Shown here in pieces: positions 49,979-61,800 of a stretch of 64,000 nt of DNA. The notes beneath the pieces are model-generated. The model had not been told where the DNA came from and did no database searches. It saw nothing but the letters and a program-made list of their open reading frames with translations. Each line of letters starts with the position of its first letter. Positions within the stretch are counted from its first letter, which is position 1. The stretch is from Nomia melanderi (Eukaryota > Arthropoda > Insecta > Hymenoptera > Halictidae): assembly GCF_051020985.1 (NCBI RefSeq), contig NW_027475149.1, positions 868,001 to 932,000 on the forward strand, read 5' to 3'. A program made the position numbers and the translations under genes.

Positions 49979-52900
49979 GTGTCCGACCCCATGAGACTGT
50001 GGTTTTCTCTGGCGATGGTGGTCCGAGGTCGTTCCCGCTGCACAGATTCATGCGCCAGGGCCTCCTACAGACAATGCACTTTGATTTATTTCGCTATCTG
50101 TAATAGCACCCGAGATATCACCAGATATATATTGGATTTTACCCTGACCCTGAGTGTCCGGCCCCATGAGACGGTGGTTGTCTCGGACCCTGGAGGTCCG
50201 AGGATGTTCCCGCTGCCCAGATTCATGCGCCAGTGCCTCCTGCAGATAATTCACTTTGGTTTACTGCGCTATCTCTAATAGTACCCGAGATATCACCAGA
50301 TATATATTGGATTTTCCCCTGACCCTGAGTGTCCGGCCCCATGAGACTGTGACTTTCTCGGACCCTGGTGGTCCGAGGTGGTTCCCGCTGCACAGATTCA
50401 TGCGCCAGGGCCTCCTACAGACAATGCACTTTGATTTATTGCGCTATCTCTAATAGCACCCGAGATATCACCAGATATATATTGGATTTTCCCCTGTCCC
50501 TGAGTGTCCGGCCCCATGAGACTGTGGTCTTCTCGGCCCCTGGTGGTCCGAGGTCGTTCCCGTTGCACAGATTCATGCGCCAGGGCCTCCTGCAGATAAT
50601 TCACTTTGGTTTATTGCGCTATCTCTAATAGCACCCGAGATATCACCAGATATATATTGGATTTTCCCCTGACCCTGAGTGTCCGGCCCCATGTGACGGT
50701 GGTTTTCTCGGCCCCTGATTGTCCGAGGTCGTTCCCGCTGCACAGATTCGTGCGCCAGGGCCTCCTACGGACAATGCACTTTGATTTATTGCGCTATCTG
50801 TAATAGCACCCGAGATATCACCAGATATATATTGGATTTTTCACTGACCCTGAGTGTCCGGCCCCATGAGACGGTGGTTTTCTCGGCCCCTGGTGGTCCG
50901 AGGTCGTTCCCGCTGCACAGATTCGTGCGCCAGGGCCTCCTACGGACAATGCACTTTGATTTATTGCGCTATCTGTAATAGCACCAGAGATATCACCAGA
51001 TATATATTGGATTTTACCCTGACCCTGAGTGTCCGGCCCCATGAGACTGTGGTTTACTCGGCCCCTGGTGGTCCGAGGACGTTCCCGTTGCACAGATTCA
51101 TGCGCCAAGGCCTCCTGCAGATAATTCACTTTGGTTTACTGCGCTATCTCTAATAGTACCCGAGATATCACCAGATATATATTGGATTTTTCCCTGACCC
51201 TGAGTGTCCGGCCCCATGAGACGGTGGTTTTCTCGGCCCCTGGTGGTCCTAGGTCGTTCCCGCTGCACAGATGCATGCGCTTTCCTCCTGCAGATAATGC
51301 ACTTTGGTTTATTGCGCTATCTCTAATAGCACCCGAGATATCAAAAGATATATATTGGATTTTCCCCGGACCCTGAATGTCCGGCCCCATGAGACTGTGG
51401 TTTTCTCGGCCCCTGGTGGTCCGAAGTCGTTCCCGCTGCACAGATGCATGCGCCAGGGCCTCCTGCAGATAATTCACTTTGGTTTATTGTGCTGTATCTA
51501 ATAGCACCCGAGATATCACCAGATATATATTGGATTTTTCCCTGACCCTGAGTGTCCGGCCCCATGAGACGGTGGTTTTCTCGGCCCCTGGTGGTCCTAG
51601 GTCGTTCCCGCTGCACAGATGCATGCGCTTTCCTCCTGCAGATAATGCACTTTGGTTTATTGGGCTGTATCTAATACCACCCGAGATATCACCAGATATA
51701 TATTGGATTTTCCCCTGACCCTGAGTGTCCGGCCCCATGAGACTGTGGTTTTCTCGGCCCCTGGTGGTCCGAGGTCGTTCCCGCTGCCCAGATACATGCG
51801 CCAGGGCCTCCTCCAGACAATGCACTTTGATTTATTGCGCTATCTGTAATAGCACCCGACATATCACCAGATATATATTGCATTTTTCCCTGACCCTGAG
51901 TGTCCGGACCCATGAGACGGTGGTTTTCTCGGTCCCCGGTGGTCCGATGTCGTTCCCGCTAATCAGATTCATGCGCCAGGGCCTCCTACAGACAATGCAC
52001 TTTGATTTATTGCGCTATCTGTAATAGCAACCGAGATATCACCAGATATATATTGGATTTTCCCCTGACCCTGAGTGTCCGGCCCCATGAGACTGTGGTT
52101 TTCTCGGCCCCTGGTGGTCCGAGGTCGTTCCCGTTGCACAGATTCATGCGCCAGGGCCTCCTGCAGATAATTTACTTTGGTTTATTGCGCTATCTCTAAT
52201 AGCTCTCGAGATATCACCAGATATATATTGGATTTTCCCCTGACCCTGAGTGGCCGGCCCCATGAGACGGTGGTCTTCTCGGCCCCTGGTGGTCCGAGGT
52301 CGTTCCCGCTGCCCAGATTCATGCGCCACGGCCTCCTACAGACAATGCACTTTGATTTATTGCGCTTTCTGTAATAGCACCCGAGATATCACCAGATATA
52401 TATTGGATATTTCCCTCACCCTGAGTGTCCAGCCCCAAGAGACAGTGGTTTTCTCGGCCCCTGGTGGACCGAGGTCGTTCCCGCTGCACAGATTCATGCG
52501 CCAGGGCCTCCTGCAGATAATGCACTTTGGTTTATTGCGCTATCTCTAATAGCACCCGAGATATCACCAGATATATATTGGATTTTTCACTGACCCTGAG
52601 TGTCCGGCCCCATGAGACGGTGGTTTTCTCGGCCCCTGGTGGTCCGAGGTCGTTCCCGCTGCACAGATTCGTGCGCCAGGGCCTCCTACAGACAATGCAC
52701 TTTGACTTATTGCGCTATCTGTAATAGCACCCGAGATATCACCAGATATATATTGGATTTTTCCCTGACCCTGAGTGTCCGACCCCATGAGACTGTGGTT
52801 TTCTCTGCCGATGGTGGTCCGAGGTCGTTCCCGCTGCACAGATTCATGCGCCAGGGCCTCCTACAGACAATGCACTTTGATTTATTTCGTTATCTGTAAT

Positions 52901-54173
52901 AGCACCCGAGATATCACCAGATATATATTGGATTTTACCCTGACCCTGAGTGTCCGGCCCCATGAGACTGTGGTTTTCTCGGCCCCTGGTGGTCCGAGGT
53001 CGTTCCCGCTGCACAGATTCATCCATCAGGGCCTCCTACAGACAATACACTTTGATTTATTGCGCTATCTGTAATAGCACCAGAGATATCACCAGATATA
53101 TATTGGATTTTACCCTGACCCTGAGTGTCCGGCCCCATGAGACGGTGGTTTTCTCGGCCCCTGGTGGTCCTAGGTCGTTCCCGCTGCACAGATGCATGCG
53201 CCAGGACCTCCTGCAGATAATTCACTTTGGTTTATTGCGCTGTATCTAATAGCACCCGAGATATCACCAGATATATATTGGATTTTCCCTGACACTGAGT
53301 GTCCGGCCCCATTTGACTGTGGTTTTCTCGGCCCCTGGTGGTCCGAGGTCGTTCCCGCTGCCCAGATTCATGCGCCAGGGCCTCCTGCAGATAATTCACT
53401 TTGGTTTATTGCGCTGTATCTAATAGCACCCGTGATATCACCAGATATATATTGGATTTTCCCCTGACCCTGAGTGTCCGGCCCCATGAGACTGTGGTTT
53501 TCTCGGCCCCTGGTGGTCCGAGGTCGTTCCCGCTGCCCAGATTCATGCGCCAGTGCCTCCTCCAGACAATGCACTTTGATTTATTGCGCTATCTGTAATA
53601 GCACCCGACATATCACCAGATATATATTGCATTTTTCCCTGACCCTGAGTGTCCGGCCCCATGAGACGGTGGTTTTCTCGGCCCCTGGTGGTCCGAGGTC
53701 GTTCCCGCTGCTCAGATTCATGCGCCAGGGCCTCCTACAGACAATGCACTTTGGTTTATTGCGCTATCTCTAATAGCACCCGAGATATCACCAGATATAT
53801 ATTGGATTTTCCCCTGACCCTGAGTGTCCGGCCCCATGAGACTGTGGTTTTCTCGGCCCCTGGTGGTCCGAGGTCGTTCCCGCTGCACAGATTGATGCGC
53901 CAGGGCCTCCTACAGACAATGCACTTTGATTTATTGCCCTATCTGTAATAGCAGCCGAGATATCACCAGATATATATTGGATTTTCCCCTGACCCTGAGT
54001 GTCCGGCCCCATGAGACTGTGGTTTTCTCGGCCCCTCGTGGTCCGAGGTCGTTCCCGCTGCACAGATTCATCCATCAGGGCCTCCTACAGACAATGCACT
54101 TTGATTTATTGAGCTATCTGTAATAGTACCCGAGATATCACCAGATATATATTGGATTTTTCCCTGACCCTGA
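49979..54173 (+). repeat. Higher-order unit D, 24 monomers (4,195 bp)
   Basis: A hybrid. The left third (50256 to about 51130) follows units A and B at a constant offset of 14166 from A. The next monomers (from 51131) follow unit C at offset 4720. The right half (from about 51652) follows C at offset 4195. The change of offset means three monomers of C are missing here. Confidence 0.87.
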
Positions 54174-57100
54174 GTGTCCGACCCCATGAGACTGTGGTTT
54201 TCTCTGGCGATGGTGGTCCGAGGTCGTTCCCGCTGCACAGATTCATGCGCCAGGGCCTCCTACAGACAATGCACTTTGATTTATTTCGCTATCTGTAATA
54301 GCACCCGAGATATCACCAGATATATATTGGATTTTACCCTGACCCTGAGTGTCCGGCCCCATGAGACGGTGGTTGTCTCGGACCCTGGAGGTCCGAGGAT
54401 GTTCCCGCTGCCCAGATTCATGCGCCAGTGCCTCCTGCAGATAATTCACTTTGGTTTACTGCGCTATCTCTAATAGTACCCGAGATATCACCAGATATAT
54501 ATTGGATTTTCCCCTGACCCTGAGTGTCCGGCCCCATGAGACTGTGACTTTCTCGGACCCTGGTGGTCCGAGGTGGTTCCCGCTGCACAGATTCATGCGC
54601 CAGGGCCTCCTACAGACAATGCACTTTGATTTATTGCGCTATCTCTAATAGCACCCGAGATATCACCAGATATATATTGGATTTTCCCCTGTCCCTGAGT
54701 GTCCGGCCCCATGAGACTGTGGTCTTCTCGGCCCCTGGTGGTCCGAGGTCGTTCCCGTTGCACAGATTCATGCGCCAGGGCCTCCTGCAGATAATTCACT
54801 TTGGTTTATTGCGCTATCTCTAATAGCACCCGAGATATCACCAGATATATATTGGATTTTCCCCTGACCCTGAGTGTCCGGCCCCATGTGACGGTGGTTT
54901 TCTCGGCCCCTGATTGTCCGAGGTCGTTCCCGCTGCACAGATTCGTGCGCCAGGGCCTCCTACGGACAATGCACTTTGATTTATTGCGCTATCTGTAATA
55001 GCACCCGAGATATCACCAGATATATATTGGATTTTTCACTGACCCTGAGTGTCCGGCCCCATGAGACGGTGGTTTTCTCGGCCCCTGGTGGTCCGAGGTT
55101 GTTCCCGCTGCACAGATTCGTGCGCCAGGGCCTCCTACGGACAATGCACTTTGATTTATTGCGCTATCTGTAATAGCACCCGAGATATCACCAGATATAT
55201 ATTGGATTTTCCCCTGACCCTGAGTGTCCGGCCCCATGAGACTGTGGTTTTCTCGGCACCTGGTGGTCCGAGGTCGTTCCCGCTGCACAGATTCATGCGC
55301 CAAGGCCTCCTGCAGATAATTCACTTTGGTTTACTGCGCTATCTCTAATAGTACCCGAGATATCACCAGATATATATTGGATTTTTCCCTGACCCTGAGT
55401 GTCCGGCCCCATGAGACGGTGGTTTTCTCGGCCCCTGGTAGTCCTAGGTCGTTCCCGCTGCACAGATGCATGCGCTTTCCTCCTGCAGATAATGCACTTT
55501 GGTTTATTGCGCTATCTCTAATAGCACCCGAGATATCAAAAGATATATATTGGATTTTCCCCGGACCCTGAATGTCCGGCCCCATGAGACTGTGGTTTTC
55601 TCGGCCCCTGGTGGTCCGAAGTCGTGCCCGTTGCACAGATTCATGCGCCAGGGCCTCCTACAGACAATGCACTTTGATTTATTGCCCTATCTGTAATAGC
55701 TCTCGAGATATCACCAGATATATATTGGATTTTTCCCTGACCCTGAGTGTCCGACCCCATGAGACTGTGGTTTTCTCTGCCGATGTTTGTCCGAGGTCGT
55801 TCCCGCTGCGCAGATTCATGCGCCAGGGCCTCCTACAGACAATGCACTTTGATTTATTGCGCTATCTCTAATAGCACCCGAGATATCAAAAGATATATAT
55901 TGGATTTTCCCCGGACCCTGAATGTCCGGCCCCATGAGACTGTGGTTTTCTCGGCCCCTGGTGGTCCGAAGTCGTGCCCGTTGCACAGATTCATGCGCCA
56001 GGGCCTCCTGCAGATAATTCACTTTGGTTTATTGCGCTATCTCTAATAGCACCCGAGATATCACCAGATATATATTGGATTTTCCCCTGACCCTGAGTGT
56101 CCGGCCCCATGAGACTGTGGTTTTCTCGGCCCCTGGTGGTCCGAGGTCGTTCCCGCTGCACAGATTCATGCGCCAGGGCCTCCTACAGACAATGCACTTT
56201 GATTTATTGCCCTATCTGTAATAGCTCTCGAGATATCACCAGATATATATTGGATTTTACCCTGACCCTGAGTGGCCGGCCCCATGAGACGGTGGTCTTC
56301 TCGGCCCCTGGTGGTCCGAGGTCGTTCCCGCTGCCCAGATTCATGCGCCACGGCCTCCTACAGACAATGCACTTTGATTTACTGCGCTATCTGTAATAGC
56401 ACCCGAGATATCACCAGATATATATTGGATTTTACCCTGACCCTGAGTGTCCGGCCCCATGAGACGGTGGTTTTCTCGGCCCCTGGTGGTCCTAGGTCGT
56501 TCCCGCTGCACAGATGCATGCGCCAGGGCCTCCTGCAGATAATTCACTTTGGTTTATTGTGCTGTATCTAATAGCACCCGAGATATCACCAGATATATAT
56601 TGGATTTTCCCTGACCCTGAGTGTCCGGCCCCATTTGACTGTGGTTTTCTCGGCCCCTGGTGGTCCGAGGTCGTTCCCGCTGCCCAGATTCATGCGCCAG
56701 GGCCTCCTGCAGATAATTCACTTTGGTTTATTGCGCTATCTCTAATAGCTCTCGAGATATCACCAGATATATATTGGATTTTCCCCTGACCCTGAGTCTC
56801 CGGCCCCATGAGACGGTGGTTTTTTCGGCCCCTGGTGGTCCGAGGTTGTTCCCGCTGCACAGATTCAGGCGCCAGGGCCTCCTGCAGATAACTCACTTTG
56901 GTTTATTGCGCTATCTCTAATAGCACCCGAGATATCACCAGATATATATTGGATTTTTCCCTGACCCTGAGTGTCCGGCCCCATGAGACGGTGGTTTTCT
57001 TGGCCCCTGGTGGTCCTAGGTCGTTCCCGCTGCACAGATGCATGCGCTTTCCTCCTGCAGATAATGCACTTTGGTTTATTGCGCTGTATCTAATAGCACC

Positions 57101-58892
57101 CGAGATATCACCAGATATATATTGGATTTTCCCCTGACCCTGAGTGTCCGGCCCCATGTGACTGTGGTTTTCTCGGCCCCTGGTGGTCCGAGGTCGTTCC
57201 CGCTGCCCAGATACATGCGCCAGGGCCTCCTCCAGACAATGCACTTTGATTTATTGCGCTATCTGTAATAGCACCCGACATATCACCAGATATATATTGG
57301 ATTTTTCACTGACCCTGAGTGTCCGGCCCCATGAGACGGTGGTTTTCTCGGCCCCTGGTGGTCCGAGGTCGTTCCCGCTGCACAGATTCGTGCGCCAGGG
57401 CCTCCTACAGACAATGCACTTTGACTTATTGCGCTATCTGTAATAGCACCCGAGATATCACCAGATATATATTGGATTTTTCCCTGACCCTGAGTGTCCG
57501 ACCCCATGAGACTGTGGTTTTCTCTGCCGATGGTGGTCCGAGGTCGTTCCCGCTGCACAGATTCATGCGCCAGGGCCTCCTACAGAAAATGCACTTTGAT
57601 TTATTTCGTTATCTGTAATAGCACCCGAGATATCACCAGATATATATTGGATTTTACCTTGACCCTGAGTGTCCGGCCCCATGAGACTGTGGTTTTCTCG
57701 GCCCCTGGTGGTCCGAGGTCGTTCCCGCTGCACAGATTCATCCATCAGGGCCTCCTACAGACAATACACTTTGATTTATTGCGCTATCTGTAATAGCACC
57801 AGAGATATCACCAGATATATATTGGATTTTACCCTGACCCTGAGTGTCCGGCCCCATGAGACGGTGGTTTTCTCGGCCCCTGGTGGTCCTAGGTCGTTCC
57901 CGCTGCACAGATGCATGCGCCAGGACCTCCTGCAGATAATTCACTTTGGTTTATTGCGCTGTATCTAATAGCACCCGAGATATCACCAGATATATATTGG
58001 ATTTTCCCTGACACTGAGTGTCCGGCCCCATTTGACTGTGGTTTTCTCGGCCCCTGGTGGTCCGAGGTCGTTCCCGCTGCCCAGATTCATGCGCCAGGGC
58101 CTCCTGCAGATAATTCACTTTGGTTTATTGCGCTGTATCTAATAGCACCCGTGATATCACCAGATATATATTGGATTTTCCCCTGACCCTGAGTGTCCGG
58201 CCCCATGAGACTGTGGTTTTCTCGGCCCCTGGTGGTCCGAGGTCGTTCCCGCTGCCCAGATTCATGCGCCAGTGCCTCCTCCAGACAATGCACTTTGATT
58301 TATTGCGCTATCTGTAATAGCACCCGACATATCACCAGATATATATTGCATTTTTCCCTGACCCTGAGTGTCCGGCCCCATGAGACAGTGGTTTTCTCGG
58401 CCCCTGGTGGTCCGAGGTCGTTCCCGCTGCTCAGATTCATGCGCCAGGGCCTCCTACAGACAATGCACTTTGGTTTATTGCGCTATCTCTAATAGCACCC
58501 GAGATATCACCAGATATATATTGGATTTTCCCCTGACCCTGAGTGTCCGGCCCCATGAGACTGTGGTTTTCTCGGCCCCTGGTGGTCCGAGGTCGTTCCC
58601 GCTGCACAGATTGATGCGCCAGGGCCTCCTACAGACAATGCACTTTGATTTATTGCCCTATCTGTAATAGCAGCCGAGATATCACCAGATATATATTGGA
58701 TTTTCCCCTGACCCTGAGTGTCCGGCCCCATGAGACTGTGGTTTTCTCGGCCCCTCGTGGTCCGAGGTCGTTCCCGCTGCACAGATTCATCCATCAGGGC
58801 CTCCTACAGACAATGCACTTTGATTTATTGAGCTATCTGTAATAGTACCCGAGATATCACCAGATATATATTGGATTTTTCCCTGACCCTGA
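54174..58892 (+). repeat. Higher-order unit E, 27 monomers (4,719 bp)
   Basis: Starts like D (offset 4195). It contains the TCAAAAGA / CCCCGGACCCTGAATG monomer twice (about 55510 and 55860) around a GATGTTTGTCCG monomer. It returns to the common right part near 57319 (offset 4719 from D). TCTCGAGATATC replaces CCCGAGATATC in several monomers. Confidence 0.87.
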
Positions 58893-61800
58893 GTGTCCGA
58901 CCCCATGAGACTGTGGTTTTCTCTGGCGATGGTGGTCCGAGGTCGTTCCCGCTGCACAGATTCATGCGCCAGGGCCTCCTACAGACAATGCACTTTGATT
59001 TATTTCGCTATCTGTAATAGCACCCGAGATATCACCAGATATATATTGGATTTTACCCTGACCCTGAGTGTCCGGCCCCATGAGACGGTGGTTGTCTCGG
59101 ACCCTGGAGGTCCGAGGATGTTCCCGCTGCCCAGATTCATGCGCCAGTGCCTCCTGCAGATAATTCACTTTGGTTTACTGCGCTATCTCTAATAGTACCC
59201 GAGATATCACCAGATATATATTGGATTTTCCCCTGACCCTGAGTGTCCGGCCCCATGAGACTGTGACTTTCTCGGACCCTGGTGGTCCGAGGTGGTTCCC
59301 GCTGCACAGATTCATGCGCCAGGGCCTCCTACAGACAATGCACTTTGATTTATTGCGCTATCTCTAATAGCACCCGAGATATCACCAGATATATATTGGA
59401 TTTTCCCCTGTCCCTGAGTGTCCGGCCCCATGAGACTGTGGTCTTCTCGGCCCCTGGTGGTCCGAGGTCGTTCCCGTTGCACAGATTCATGCGCCAGGGC
59501 CTCCTGCAGATAATTCACTTTGGTTTATTGCGCTATCTCTAATAGCACCCGAGATATCACCAGATATATATTGGATTTTCCCCTGACCCTGAGTGTCCGG
59601 CCCCATGTGACGGTGGTTTTCTCGGCCCCTGATTGTCCGAGGTCGTTCCCGCTGCACAGATTCGTGCGCCAGGGCCTCCTACGGACAATGCACTTTGATT
59701 TATTGCGCTATCTGTAATAGCACCCGAGATATCACCAGATATATATTGGCTTTTTCACTGACCCTGAGTGTCCGGCCCCATGAGACGGTGGTTTTCTCGG
59801 CCCCTGGTGGTCCGAGGTCGTTCCCGCTGCACAGATTCGTGCGCCAGGGCCTCCTACGGACAATGCACTTTGATTTATTGCGCTATCTGTAATAGCACCA
59901 GAGATATCACCAGATATATATTGGATTTTTCCCTGACCCTGAGTGTCCGGCCCCATGAGACGGTGGTTTTCTCGGCCCCTGGTGGTCCTAGGTCGTTCCC
60001 GCTGCACAGATGCATGCGCTTTCCTCCTGCAGATAATGCACTTTGGTTTATTGCGCTATCTCTAATAGCACCCGAGATATCAAAAGATATATATTGGATT
60101 TTCCCCGGACCCTGAATGTCCGGCCCCATGAGACTGTGGTTTTCTCGGCCCCTGGTGGTCCGAAGTCGTGCCCGTTGCACAGATTCATGCGCCAGGGCCT
60201 CCTACAGACAATGCACTTTGATTTATTGCCCTATCTGTAATAGCTCTCGAGATATCACCAGATATATATTGGATTTTTCCCTGACCCTGAGTGTCCGACC
60301 CCATGAGACTGTGGTTTTCTCTGCCGATGTTTGTCCGAGGTCGTTCCCGCTGCGCAGATTCATGCGCCAGGGCCTCCTACAGACAATGCACTTTGATTTA
60401 TTGCGCTATCTCTAATAGCACCCGAGATATCAAAAGATATATATTGGATTTTCCCCGGACCCTGAATGTCCGGCCCCATGAGACTGTGGTTTTCTCGGCC
60501 CCTGGTGGTCCGAAGTCGTGCCCGTTGCACAGATTCATGCGCCAGGGCCTCCTGCAGATAATTCACTTTGGTTTATTGCGCTATCTCTAATAGCAGCCGA
60601 GATATCACCAGATATATATTGGATTTTCCCCTGACCCTGAGTGACCGACCCCATGAGACTGTGGTTTTCTCGGCCCCTGGTGGTCCGAGGTCGTTCCCGC
60701 TGCACAGATTCATCCATCAGGGCCTCCTACAGACAATACACTTTGATTTATTGCGCTATCTGTAATAGCACCAGAGATATCACCAGATATATATTGGATT
60801 TTACCCTGACCCTGAGTGTCCGGCCCCATGAGACGGTGGTTTTCTCGGCCCCTGGTGGTCCTAGGTCGTTCCCGCTGCACAGATGCATGCGCCAGGGCCT
60901 CCTGCAGATAATTCACTTTGGTTTATTGTGCTGTATCTAATAGCACCCGAGATATCACCAGATATATATTGGATTTTCCCTGACCCTGAGTGTCCGGCCC
61001 CATTTGACTGTGGTTTTCTCGGCCCCTGGTGGTCCGAGGTCGTTCCCGCTGCCCAGATTCATGCGCCAGGGCCTCCTGCAGATAATTCACTTTGGTTTAT
61101 TGCGCTATCTCTAATAGCTCTCGAGATATCACCAGATATATATTGGATTTTCCCCTGACCCTGAGTCTCCAGCCCCATGAGACGGTGGTTTTTTCGGCCC
61201 CTGGTGGTCCGAGGTTGTTCCCGCTGCACAGATTCAGGCGCCAGGGCCTCCTGCAGATAACTCACTTTGGTTTATTGCGCTATCTCTAATAGCACCCGAG
61301 ATATCACCAGATATATATTGGATTTTTCCCTGACCCTGAGTGTCCGGCCCCATGAGACGGTGGTTTTCTTGGCCCCTGGTGGTCCTAGGTCGTTCCCGCT
61401 GCACAGATGCATGCGCTTTCCTCCTGCAGATAATGCACTTTGGTTTATTGCGCTGTATCTAATAGCACCCGAGATATCACCAGATATATATTGGATTTTC
61501 CCCTGACCCTGAGTGTCCGGCCCCATGTGACTGTGGTTTTCTCGGCCCCTGGTGGTCCGAGGTCGTTCCCGCTGCCCAGATACATGCGCCAGGGCCTCCT
61601 CCAGACAATGCACTTTGATTTATTGCGCTATCTGTAATAGCACCCGACATATCACCAGATATATATTGCATTTTTCCCTGACCCTGAGTGTCCGGACCCA
61701 TGAGACGGTGGTTTTCTCGGTCCCCGGTGGTCCGATGTCGTTCCCGCTAATCAGATTCATGCGCCAGGGCCTCCTACAAACAATGCACTTTGATTTATTG

